Source: Myrica gale
Taxonomy: Eukaryota > Streptophyta > Magnoliopsida > Fagales > Myricaceae
NCBI GenBank assembly: GCA_963930655.1
Contig: OZ005614.1
Coordinates: 1,736,001-1,800,000 of the forward strand
Direction: 5' to 3'
Length of the DNA stretch: 64,000 bases
Positions 22,987 through 34,122 of the stretch are shown piece by piece. Numbering within the stretch: the first letter of the stretch is position 1; the number at the start of each line of letters is the position of its first letter. Made by a program: the position numbers and the translations under genes. The notes under the pieces were generated by a model. The model was not told where the DNA came from. It made no database searches and saw only the letters and a list, made by a program, of their open reading frames with translations.

Positions 22987-25900
22987 GGACTTCGCCCTCC
23001 GACCCCTTCGAGATAATTGTAGGCAGTAGACACTAGACACTAGGCAACTCATAATTGGTTAGATGTGCTGCGTAGGCATGGAAATCAGCAGAAGGACCCA
23101 CATGCAACTGAAGTACCGATACGTAAATTGCCACGTAGAAATATCCGATTTCGGTTTCGTTCCGAAAACTTTCTGCTATTAGAAGTGTTTTCCGCCTCAA
23201 CACAACTTGGGCTAATTGTATGTATTTCTCTACTTGAACTAGCGTTTGGGTTGGCTTCAAACAGGCTGCTAGTTTTATATGCTACCACTGGATGGCTATT
23301 TCTGTACTCGATCGTTTGGGCTTGGTTTTCCGAAGACTTTCATTTATTTTATTTGTACAAACATTCCTATCAATTTGGGCCTATTTTTTGTTTTACCATT
23401 GTCTCGTTCAAAGAAAATAGTAATTTGTTCAGTTTCTTTTTTCTCTTAAAGCTTTTCTTTACTTTATATTTTATTTGCAAAAATTGCTAGAACTCAATTG
23501 ACGAGTGCACTCTAATAATAATAATCTCAATTTATTTTGTTTTGCTAAAAGTCTCAACTGACACTTAAAAAAGTGCCCATTTTAGCTAAAACATCAACTG
23601 GCAGTATATGTTTTGGCTACTTCTATTAGTATTTGAAATTTGGCCTTATAGGAGTCTTTCATTATTTTTTTTTTCCTTTCCAATGAACAAAAGAAAGAAG
23701 TTGATAGGGAACACACAATTTTTTGTTTAATTATTCATCAGATATATTTTTTAAAAAATAAATATAAACCTTATATCCGGTGTCCTTTCCACTCATATTT
23801 CATCTTTTCTTGCCTCTAAAATCCTAATCTATATTCAATGGTTTTATTCAAATATTTTCATTATTTTTAGGAAATTTGACATTTTGGTCCTTGGGTTTAT
23901 ATCACTTTGGCAAATGGGTCATTTACTTTCAAATTTCAAAATTTTAGTCCTTGAATTTTCGTTGTTTGACGAAATGGTCCTTCCGTTAATCTGTTGTTCA
24001 TATTCTTAACAGATTTGAAGCGGTTGACTGAATATATGTGTAAAAAGTGAGCGATAGACCGCTACATGAACGGTCGACCGCTTCATATAGCGGTCGATCG
24101 GTACAAATTTATTGACGTGTCAGAAAGCTCTGTTAAGTATATGGACGACAGACTGATGAAAATACAATTTCGTCAAACAAAGAAAATCCAATAACTAAAG
24201 ATTTAAAATTTAAAAATGAATAATTTATTTATAAAAAAATATAAATTTAAGGAATAAATTATCAGTTTCGTTTAAAACAATTTTCAAAGTTAACACCTCC
24301 CTTGGTGACAGGTCCCCTCCCTAAGACAATCAGACGAAGATAAATGAATCTCGCGTGGGACAGCGCGGCAGCGCGCAACATCCACGAGACGATTGAGGGA
24401 GCCCATGTGGTTCTTAAGCAAATTGACTGGTGGGCCTCCCCAGCCGGACGGCCCCAAAAGAGTACTTTATGCAATTATCATTTTCTGAAAGGTACGCGAT
24501 CTGACAGGGATATCAAAGCGCGGGCTCAGAGCTCCAAGCTCAAATTATAAATAAAGAACGCATTTTATAAATGTACGCTGATCTGTTCGGTGACACTTGA
24601 CTGAACGTGGGGTTCACAACTCCACCTTCCTATTGGACATTGAAGAAGTTGAAAACACAAAAAAAGGGTCATCGTATACGATACAACACCCACACGACGT
24701 GTCGCTGACAACGATTCTAGATCTGCTGGTAGTTATGCGTGAAAAAAGTTTTGCAAGTGTGTTCCTTGTTTGTTTTTACCGTTAAAAAAAAAAACACAAC
24801 ATGACAATCTCAATTGTCAAATTATAATAGGAGGGGTTAAGTATAATTTAAAAAAATAATTTAGAGCACAATACGTAGAATTTATTAGTTTAGAGTATAT
24901 GTAGCAAAATAAGTAATAATTAGAGGGTACAAATGTAACGAAGTTTCCATTGGCTTTTATTTCCGTTGATTATTTATTAACTCCATGCGCAGGTTGGGTT
25001 TCAACAGCTCATTTCTCCCCCATTTATCTTGTCTTGATTATTTATTAGTTGATAATTGTGATAAATAATTTTTTAGGCATTTGCGCAAAGGTCTCCTCCT
25101 ACCTTCATCTTCGAGATTAATAAACAATGTTTATTCACAAAGAGGAAAACAACATGCCTAGTTCGGAAATTTAGAGCCGCAGAGGGATCGAGCGAATCAG
25201 GCCAACCAAACACATTAATCCCAAGCTCTCGGTGATCTCCAGGAAATCTCACGTAAGTCACGCATGCGCGTGCATATGAACTGCATGGATACGATCATAT
25301 AGCTAGCGAGTTAGTCCAGTCCGTCTTTTGGATCCTTTCCTCATTCCGTGTTCGTATTCATCAGACTTGCGTGGAAATCAGCTGCATTTTTTTAATCAGA
25401 GGTATATAACTTGTGCGTTAATCTCATTGTGATTCATCTGCTTTCTTCGTTTTATTTTCTTTCCTCATTGAATAACGGCGATTGATCGTTGGAAGACGTA
25501 ATTCACAAATCCATGAACAGAGGTGTGATCCGCGGTGATGGTGTTTTCTGTGTGTTGTTTTCCCAAAGAAGTTCAGGATGAATGGTGTTAGTGTGTTTCG
25601 TTCCTACTTTTTGATGTCTCGTCTCCCCATTTATGGACAGACATTGTCTGAGTTTTACATGGCTAAAGAATGAAGCAATGTACCGGAATACTGTTTGGAG
25701 GTTGTTTGTTGAAGCTTTATCAGAAACTTCGTTTAAGATTTAAGAAAGTCAGAATAGTGTCTAACCGGGAATATAACATATCTGATTCTTTAGCTCTAAG
25801 CAATAGTCTTGGTTATGTACAAGTAGGCATGTTTATTAAGGAACAGCAAATCTGTGAGGTTCCGATGTATGAAACTGCCTCCGAGTATTCCTTATATTAA

Positions 25901-26693
25901 AGATCATGGATCATTATTGCCATTGTTCTTCTGGTTTTTGTTGTTCTGTTTACAACTAGATCCCAATCAACTTGTATCTTAAAATAACTAGAGTGCACTA
26001 CCACAGCAATGTTAATAGAGACTGGAAATTAGTCAGGGATACTGTGAAATTCATGGTTCTTTCTAAGAAAAGCCGGAAAAATCGTTATGCATAAATATCT
26101 TAGAGTTTAGTCACATAAGTAGAATGTGCTTAAATTGACGACATAAAAATTCTAAATAATGAAAACGAAGGTGTAGATGCCTCAAGAATGGTCTGCTGTC
26201 ATGTCCTACATTAATGTTAGCGCTCCAATAACTGTTTTAGTTCCTTTGGGTATCTTTAAACAATATTAGCCACTATTTTTGTTCCATTGATTGTTTGTCC
26301 ATGATAATGCTGCTTGTATTGATACTCTCAATCTCTTGTTCTTTGCTCTTCAACTTCCCCCCTCCCCCCCCAAAAGAAAAACAAAAAATAAAGTGAAAAG
26401 AAAACACATGTTGTTTCTAGAAAAAGAAAAGATGCTTGAGGTCATGAGGCGGAAGTTCTGAGATAATGTTTGTCTTGATTGTAGGTAATCACTGTGGCAC
26501 TACTCAGAGCAATCTCGTTTTGTGAGCTTAAAACAAGACTTTGAAGAGTTAGACAAATATTTTCTGATATTGTCTACCCCGCTGGTAGAAGTTGCTGGTT
26601 GGTAAATACTAGTCTTTCTATGTAGAAGACAAATAGAAGTTCGATACTAAATTAATGAATGCTGGGTTGCTGTTATAATGCTTTCATCCTAAA
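22987..26693. other. Divergent upstream region of the fibrillin and GT14 genes
   Basis: The two genes point away from each other across this spacer. It includes the fibrillin promoter, a foldback element (23880-24260) and a GC-richer block at 24300-24570 with no recognisable product. The probable GT14 5' leader starts near 25300, with a candidate UTR acceptor GATTGTAG near 26485. Frames of 60-140 codons here look like chance. Confidence 0.5.
23880..24260. mobile_element. Foldback element with palindromic centre
   Basis: The left arm (about 23880-24010) and right arm (about 24125-24260) are inverted copies at roughly 75 percent. Both contain TTTGTTTGACGAAA or TCGTTGTTTGACGAAATGG on the matching strand. 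The centre has nested short palindromes (AGCGGTTGAC, ACGGTCGACCGCTT, AGCGGTCGATCGG). No coding capacity and no clear target duplication. Confidence 0.6.
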
Positions 26694-29600
26694 ATGAAGA
26701 CAGTCCGTGCATGGCACCTGGGCCTAAGAGACATTATGATCATGTCTTGGTCACGACAGAGGTCACATTTTAAGAGGCCTAAAAGGATTTTTCTATTGGT
26801 TTCTTTGGTTAGCATTTTTCTGCTTGGTGCCTATGTTTACCCACCAAGAAGCTCTGTCACATGCTATGTCTTTTCCTCGGCTCGTTGCGGTATGTTGGAA
26901 CAGCATCCTTCAACGGAATTAACTGATGAAGAATTTGCAGCTCGAGTTGTATTTAAAGAAATTTTGAACACGCCTCCTGTTGAATCAAGGAAACCAAAAA
27001 TTGCTTTCATGTTTCTGACGCCAGGTTCATTACCTTTTGAGATGCTTTGGGATAAGTTCTTTCAAGTGAGGCTTTCTTCCTTGTCTTTATCTCAGTTTTT
27101 GTAGCAGAACTTATGAATATAGTTACTGAATTGGTGTTTTCAGTTTCCATCAAATATACTTTATCTGTGTCTTTGGTCGTAGTGTAGCTTATGCAGGTAT
27201 AGCTGCAGTCTTCCACGTGGAAATAACTCTAGTTGTTGCTCGTAGCTTCAGTTTCGACTCTCATTTTAAAATCCTTAAATTCTATTGCAGCTTTGAAGAA
27301 GAGGGAGATTTACTGTAAATATGAGATTGTAACTCAGCTAGGGGGAAAACACCTGAACTCCATACTTGGTTGAATGAAAATGTGGATGCACATTAGTTTC
27401 AGTTGATATCAAGTGATGAGAAAACTAGTGCCATAGAGCACAGAAAATGCAATGAAGTGACTAGTAAGGTTAACAGCTTGCTCAGATGATCAAGAGTCAT
27501 CTGTGAATTCTAAATTGCCACTAGTTTAATGCACTTATTTAAGCCTGAGTCACGCATGGGTATGAGATGTAGATATGGAATATCTAGAGGACTGGATATG
27601 GAAGCAATTGATTCCAGAGGTCTTGATATGTAATATTTAGTTCTACCTGTAGCATACTAAAAATGCTACTTAATTTACTTCTCAGATGTGGTAGAAATTT
27701 ATTTTTTCTTAGTTGTCACAAACCTATTATTTAACTAGCATGATATGATTTGATCTCTTTTCTGCAGGGCCATGAGGATAGATTCACTGTCTATATACAT
27801 TCATCTAAGGAAAAACCAGTACATGTAAGCCCCCATTTCATTGGTCGAGACATTCGGAGTGACAAGGTAAATGGAGTTATCCATGTACAAACACACATTT
27901 TAAGTGAACTATTATCACAAAACATAACTGGTGGAATAAGCAGTGGATTCTGTGGTTCTAAAACCTATTTCACATAATTCCTGATATTCTGAAAGAGAAA
28001 GTGCCATCCGAGTCCAAGTCCATAGGATATCAAATAGCATTATAATGTGGTCTCATATATGCAACCAGATTTTAAAGCTGTTACAATGAGCAAAGCTGTT
28101 GCAGGTGGTCTGGGGAGAAATTTCCATGGTTGTTGCAGAAAAAAGGCTTTTGGCAAATGCACTCACAGATCCTGATAATCAACAGTTTGTGTTGCTGTCT
28201 GATAGGTGACTTCGTTGTCAGATTTGTCGTACCTTAGTGAAATTCTGCTTGGTGTTGGTATGTGGTATTTGTCTAATTTCTTTTTATTTGTTTAATTATT
28301 TTCAGTTGTGTTCCACTGCATAGCTTCAAGTATGTGTATCATTATCTGTTGTTTACAAATGTCAGCTTTATTGACTGGTAAGCAATCTATAGTTTGTTAA
28401 AGGGAGCCCTTAAATTTTGGTTGATGAGATTTGGAATCTTGACTTTTGTGACATCAATGCTATTTTTCTGGTGAATTGATGATCGATCTCTCTCTCTCTC
28501 TCTCTCTCCTTCCTTTTCTCTCCAGTTTCGTGGATCCTGGACCTTATGGAACAGGAAGGTATACAGAACACATGTTGCCTGAAGTTGAAGAGAAGTATTT
28601 TCGCAAGGCTTCACAGGTATTCCATATTATACTGAACTTGAACAGACACTTCAAGCTTATTCACTTATTTGCAAAAGATAAATTATTGTTGTTTGGAAAA
28701 CAAGAGGTTTCTAAATGTCACAAAAAGACATATTCCAGTGGTTGCTTCTCTTATCTTTCACATGAAGGAAGCTCTCCTATTTAATAGATTTTGAGTACCT
28801 TGCTGTTGCTGCGATGCATCTATTCACCCAGCTTTATATTGCTGTTCCCACCTTTATAATATTGTTTGAAATATCCGTTTTTCACACACCGAAATAGGAT
28901 CACCTTCTCTTCACGACCGGGCAACTTTCCCTTGTGTAAAAAATCAATCTATTATGTAGAACGACTAATAGAGTAATATGTCGAACGTACACACCAACCT
29001 TTCAGTCTAGCCTGGTCTGACCTGTTCGACTGCACTACATAGAATGACTATATGTCTCTTTCAACTTTTCAATATGTTCTTCTTTAAATACATGAGACTC
29101 TCTTTTCTCCCTACTCCCAGGGCCATCTTATACCATGCAGTGCATTATTCTTTCTTAGGTTAGAGCCTTAGCATTTATACAATTTTACAGGCATATTATG
29201 CTTTTCTCTGATTGTAGAATTTGGTAAGCATAGCATACATTATTTGAAATTATAACCTGAAGGAGCCTACTTAGCAGAAGACCAACACGGTGAAACTTTA
29301 GATAACTTTGGTTCTTCTTTAATGTTTCTGCTATTGTTTATCATAAAATAAAGTAAGCGAATAAACGTCAATAGAATGGAGGTGTACGGCATCATAGTAT
29401 TGCAATCTGGGTTCAACTTGCTGTTTACCAGTGATTGTGTTTCACTGCAGTTGTCAATTTTATCCGAGCAAAACTGGTAATAATTCTGTGTAAAAGGTTA
29501 TAGTGGATGGATTGATTCTGTTGTGTGTGTTCAATTCTAGATGCAGAATACTTCGGCTGTTCAATGCTAGATGCAGAATACTTCGGCACAAAAAATTGGT

Positions 29601-31993
29601 TGTTCAATTGCACATGTAAATTACTAAAACAGACGATTTGCAATTTTCAAATCCTTGCTTCTAAATCTCATTTGTATTGCAGTGGTTTTCCATGAAGCGA
29701 CAGCACGCTCTTATGGTTCTGACGGACAGTCTTTACTATCAGAAGTTCAGGCTTTACTGCAGGGTAATCTCTCTTCAATCATAAATTTGGTTTACTGCAG
29801 GATAATCTCTCTTATGGTTTTGATGTGAGGATATTTCAATTTATATGACCTTCTCTTTTCTAGTTCTCAGGTGCATAAAGTGTACTCTACCTACATGTGG
29901 TCTATGTGTATTCGTTTTTGGTAAATAATCTTAGTACATGCAGAAAGTCAACAAATTCCTATTGTGTGTTTCGAGTGTTTTCTTTTTTAGGCACGTGAGT
30001 TATGCATAAGAATTCAATTAGTTGGAGCTAACAAAAATATTTTGGAGGTATAACTTTTTAAATCATTGGTGGTATTATTTTTCTACCAGTCAATACCTGA
30101 TAGAATGTGCACACTTCATTGAGTTTCCATATGTTCTCATTTAGGCAAGTGAAATCAAAGTTTCTAGCAAGCTATGAGCACTGTAGTGTAGGTGTTGCCT
30201 GGGCATCTTTGAAGCACTCCATTTATATAACCTTAGGAAATGTCTCTCATACATGCGTTAGGCGGCAAGGATCTCTTGTTTTTTTCATGGAAATGTTCTG
30301 GTTTGCTGCTTTGGATTCAGTATTCTTCTTCTGTGGCCCCAATAATGTTATGGAAGTTGATCGAATATATGAAAAACTTTGAAGCTAGTTTCACTTGCCG
30401 CCATCTTGATATTCATGCTTTTCACTTTCTCAGCCGAATATGGAGCATAAGCGCAACTGTTATGCAGATGAGCATTATTTGCCAACTCTGTTTAATGTGA
30501 GTGTGTCAAACTACGATTTTCTGTTGTGAAGTAGGACTGAATTTAACTCTACATGGATTTGGCTGTTGCCACTTCATAAAGAATCTGTGTTCTTTAGATG
30601 ATTGATCCCACTGGAATTGCAAATTGGTCTGTTACACATGTTGATTGGTCTGAAGGGAAGTGGCATCCCAAAACATATAGGGCTCCGGATGTCACGTATG
30701 AGCTCCTGAAGAACATTACGGTACGTGACGTAAATATCAGTCTTTTGCTTTAGTCGACTTCCTTGGCGCTGCAGTTGCATATTTTGACATGTGGTTAACT
30801 GTTTCAGTCCTTTGACGAAAGCATACACGTTACTAGTGATGAAAAGGTATTAAGCTTATTCCTTTAACCTTAGTTTGTATCACCCCTGTTGAGAAGGAAG
30901 ATCTGAATACTAAACTTTGTGCAAGGCTTTAATTCTGTCCCTGAATTCAAAAAATCAATTGGCCAATCTAAACAATAAGTTTCACAAGCACGTCAATGTT
31001 ATCCTACTCTGTCTTGCTATCATCAGGAGAAACTAATGAGGCGGATGTTTCTTTTTAGGAGTCACAGTTGTTTTTATTTATCTCCCACTTGTTTTAAAGT
31101 ATGAGCAACAGCGTCAATTAGAAGAAGACAGGAACTTGTTGGGTTCATATCCGATGAATGAAACTGAAGCCGTGGTAGTATTTTGTAGAGACCAGCGGTC
31201 GGGATCTTTTCCCCTTTTTAAAGGGCATACCTCAATTAATGAGGATCTGGCCGCTCCAGTTCGGCTCAGCTCCAGCCTAGGGCGAGTCAGGTCCCTTTTT
31301 CGCCTCCCTTGCCATAAAGGATCAAACTACTTTTCTTTCTTTCTTTTTTTTTTCCCCCTTAAGTAAAGGATCAAACTACTTGCATCAACGTGAGGCCGAT
31401 TCTTCAACCAATACAATGGGAACACCCCTTGTTATGTCATTTTCCCTCAAATCACTCTATTTTAAACCCTAACTTCTAAATCTCCCAAAATCGATTGCAT
31501 TCTAAAGCGAGGGGATTCACCGAGCCTGGGAAGGGAAGACGTGGGGTTTTGAGAGATTTAAAAAATTAGGATTCGAAATAGAGAGAATTGAAGAAAAATA
31601 GCATAATAAGGGTCATTCCTGTTGTACAGACCCGGTTTCACGTTAATTGAAGTGGTTCGATCGGTACGGCAAGGGAGACAAAAAAATGAGGCTTGACTCA
31701 CCCAGGCCAGTTCGGTGAGGAGCGGGAGCCGAGTTGGAACAGCCAGACACATCCAGACCGCTCTTCTCTACGAGTCCGGACAGTACGGTCTTATTTAAAT
31801 CCTTTCCTTTGTTTTAGATGAGCAGACCATACTTTGACCCGTGTGTTTCCAATCCGCATTGCAGAAGACAGAAATGGTTACACCTTGTTTATGGAATGGG
31901 ATGAAGCGGCCTTGTTTTTTATTTGCCAGAAAGTTCCATCCGGAAACTGTGGAGAAATTGATGTACCTCTTGTCCAATTATACAACAGTTTAA
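26694..31993 (+). CDS. GT14 family glycosyltransferase (core-2/I-branching-like)
   Basis: Ten exons: 26694-27065, 27768-27866, 28105-28205, 28306-28377, 28526-28616, 29683-29763, 30434-30496, 30598-30720, 30808-30846 and 31865-31993. All are GT-AG and together encode 389 residues. It is a type II membrane protein: a basic N-terminus (SRQRSHFKRPKR), a membrane anchor at about residues 31-49 (IFLLVSLVSIFLLGAYVY), then a luminal domain. Family landmarks include KIAFMFLTPGSLPFEMLW, RFTVYIHSS, VVWGEISMVVAEKRLLANAL, LLSDSCVPLHSF, KRQHALMVLTDSLYY, CYADEHYLPTLF, WSVTHVDWSEGKWHP and the final CLWNGMKRPCFLFARKF. Plant GT14 members act in the Golgi; some are glucuronosyltransferases of arabinogalactan proteins (known for relatives, not shown here). 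The 1-kb last intron hosts a TIR element. Confidence 0.93.
28487..28509. repeat. (TC)n microsatellite in GT14 intron 4
   Basis: Pure TC dinucleotide tract just upstream of the exon 5 acceptor. It extends the polypyrimidine tract of that splice site. Confidence 0.9.
29530..29590. repeat. Short tandem duplication in GT14 intron 5
   Basis: GTTCAATTCTAGATGCAG and GTTCAATGCTAGATGCAG, each followed by AATACTTCGGC, occur with a period of about 34 bases. Confidence 0.8.
31185..31771. mobile_element. TIR element in the last GT14 intron
   Basis: The left end GTAGAGACCAGCGGTCGGGAT and the complement of the right end GTAGAGAAGAGCGGTCTGGAT match at about 17 of 21 positions. Homology continues inward (TTCGGCTC, GGCGAGTCAGG/GGTGAGTCAAG, CGCCTCCCTTGCC/GTCTCCCTTGCC). 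It spans about 587 bp with no long open frame. No target duplication is obvious. AAAGGATCAAACTACTT is repeated inside, near 31317 and 31365. Confidence 0.6.
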
Positions 31994-32664
31994 GTCTCTC
32001 CACCATCAGCATTGTTCTTTGATCGGATCAACATCACTGCTTCCAGCCCTCACCCCTCTGGTGTCACACTTTGGATGCTTCACGGGATTATGATGTTGCC
32101 AGCAAGAGGCCAGAAGCTGGAGCGGTGCATGAGGAGGCTGACAGCTTGTTCGTCTTCGGGTGTCTGATCCGCAGTTAGCAGCATTGTAATACAAAGATCA
32201 ATATTGTTTAGCTCAGAGAAAAATAAAATAAAATTATGAAGTCTTAACGATTCGGGTTGCGTTTATTCGGTTTTGCGAGGAAGTGGTGAATAAAATATAA
32301 TTTTATAATAATCGGTGAAAAAGGTGAGAAGATACAAGTATAATTTTATGGGAGTTGTTAAAAGATTAAGACTTAGATGTTTTGATTGAATTTTGTTAAT
32401 TTATTGTAATGAAAAATAGATTGTTTGATGGGGGATAAATAAATTATTTTGAAGTTATTTTATGTGATAAAAAATAAAGAGTTATTTTTGCTTGCAAACT
32501 AAAATTTTGGAATAGTGAAATTTTGTAGTGAGGTTAGTGTTTTGCAAAAGTGTCTACAATCTTAAGCGAGGGAAGAAAAAAAAAACCTACAACCTAAAAT
32601 CATTTACTTGAATTATCACCAAAAACTCTATGTTCTAAAAATATACACCTGAAATAGGCGGTAA

Positions 32665-32850
32665 ATGATGTTTGAGTGTTAAAATTTTAGGTATGAAAGT
32701 GACTGAAAAAATGAAAATAGTTTATGATAGTGAAAAGAGTAATGATTTGAATGAATATTATAATGAAAAAATATAATTTAATATAAACAATTTATTTTTA
32801 TAGTTTTTGTATTGATGGTCAAAATTTTAGCACTCAAACACCACTTCTGA
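32665..32850. mobile_element. Tourist-like MITE
   Basis: The ends ATGTTTGAGTGTTAAAATTT and the complement of AAAATTTTAGCACTCAAACA form inverted repeats. The interior is A/T-rich with GATAGTGAAAAGAGTAATGA. Confidence 0.65.
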
Positions 32851-33261
32851 AATCTTCACTTTTAACTCTTAACTTTCAACCAAATGTCAAATAGAGGTAA
32901 ATTCCGGAAAGCGTCTCCAAATATGCTACTTGATACGATATTAATGGTCGAGTCTTATGACAGGACGAATTTTGATGAATTTAAAAATTTATATAATTAT
33001 TTTAATTAATGATTAGATTAAAAATGAAGACTATTTGTTTTGTTCTCGAGACGTTTTCAAAAAATTTTCACAATCACATTTTTTTATCAATTTCAATACA
33101 TTTTTACAAACTTCAATAACTTTTTACAAATTCTAACAATTTTTAACAAAAATTTCATCAATCCCAAGAAAATCTACACTAACTCAGAAAAAAACAAATA
33201 CATGAGATGATTTCAAAACCAAACCAAACAGTATTCTCCTTGTTTATAATATATCACGAAA

Positions 33262-33450
33262 CATGGGTACGTTTGTTTACCGAATTTTTGAGAAATATTG
33301 TAAAAATTTTAGGAATCTTTTAAATATTGAAGTTTATTAAATTTTATGAAAAAATTAAAATGTATGTATAAAAATTAAAAATTAAAAAATATATTTATTT
33401 TGTTAGAAATTTCAAACCCCAGAATATTAGGCAAACAAACTCAGCAAAAT
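33262..33450. mobile_element. Family-B MITE, copy 2
   Basis: Terminal ACGTTTGTTTACCGAATTTT and, at the right, TATTAGGCAAACAAAC. The interior has AATTAAAAATTAAAAAAT and GTTAGAAATTTCAAACCCC, shared with 20389-20563. Confidence 0.65.
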
Positions 33451-33683
33451 CTCTCGCTCTTCTTACCCCCCAGAAAAAAAATCTCTCCCTATGTTAGTAG
33501 GACAAATATTACTATTTTGACACCGATATTTCCACTTGGAAGCACTCGAGGTAGGCCTACAATGTATGTCTTCATCAGAACACTAATGATATCACTCAAC
33601 TAATTAGGCAATTTCATCCAACAAAAAAAGAAAAAGAAAAAAGAGCTCAACGGATTTGCAGCCCCGTCCAGAGCCCTATACTC

Positions 33684-33984
33684 GCCGTTTTTACCATTTT
33701 TTCAGGATTCTAAGTATATTCATAATTTTACTACCGAACATATTCAGAATTCAAACACAAAAACCAATACATTTTACACAATCTCCAACAACTTTTTAAT
33801 TTTTTATTAAACATAAATTTTCTCTCTCTATACTTTTTCACATAACTCCAATATTTTTTTATTAAACAATTACATCAAATCATTTCTCTCTCCACTTTAC
33901 ACAAACACCAATAAAACACTAGTTAATATAAAAATTCACAACTTCTCTAAAATCCTACAATTTTTTCTCAAAACAAACATCACT
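33684..33984. mobile_element. Family-A MITE, copy 1
   Basis: About 300 bp, closely matching 50958-51275 and 59414-59697. Shared blocks include ACATATTCAGAATTCAAACA, ATACATTTTACACAATCTCC, CTATACTTTTTCACATAACT and CTCTCCACTTTACACAAACA. It ends with TCTCAAAACAAACATCAC, about 140 bp before the SELH start codon. Confidence 0.8.
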
Positions 33985-34122
33985 AGATAAATCCAGACTC
34001 TGTTCAAATTCACCTAGCGGGAAAACGAAAATATCATAGCGTCCAACTGTCACGCAAACACAAACCGGGTGCGCGTGTAGACAAGAGAGAGACGGAGATA
34101 AAGAGGCTTTTTCCTTTTTCTC

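Larger units (their letters stand above)
31994..34122. other. Intergenic, MITE-rich
   Basis: Holds the GT14 3' UTR (to about 32230), Tourist-like elements near 32395-32555 and 32665-32850, family-B MITE copy 2 (33262-33450) and family-A MITE copy 1 (33684-33984). No gene seen. Confidence 0.65.

Noticed and set aside
26694..27104. GT14 as a short single-exon protein
   Set aside because: Only exon 1; the family protein continues through nine more exons to 31993.
31100..31180. YEQQRQLEEDRNLLGSYPMN segment as a GT14 exon
   Set aside because: It follows an AG and reads open, but it is absent from the family; exon 9 joins in frame to 31865 with the conserved C-terminus.
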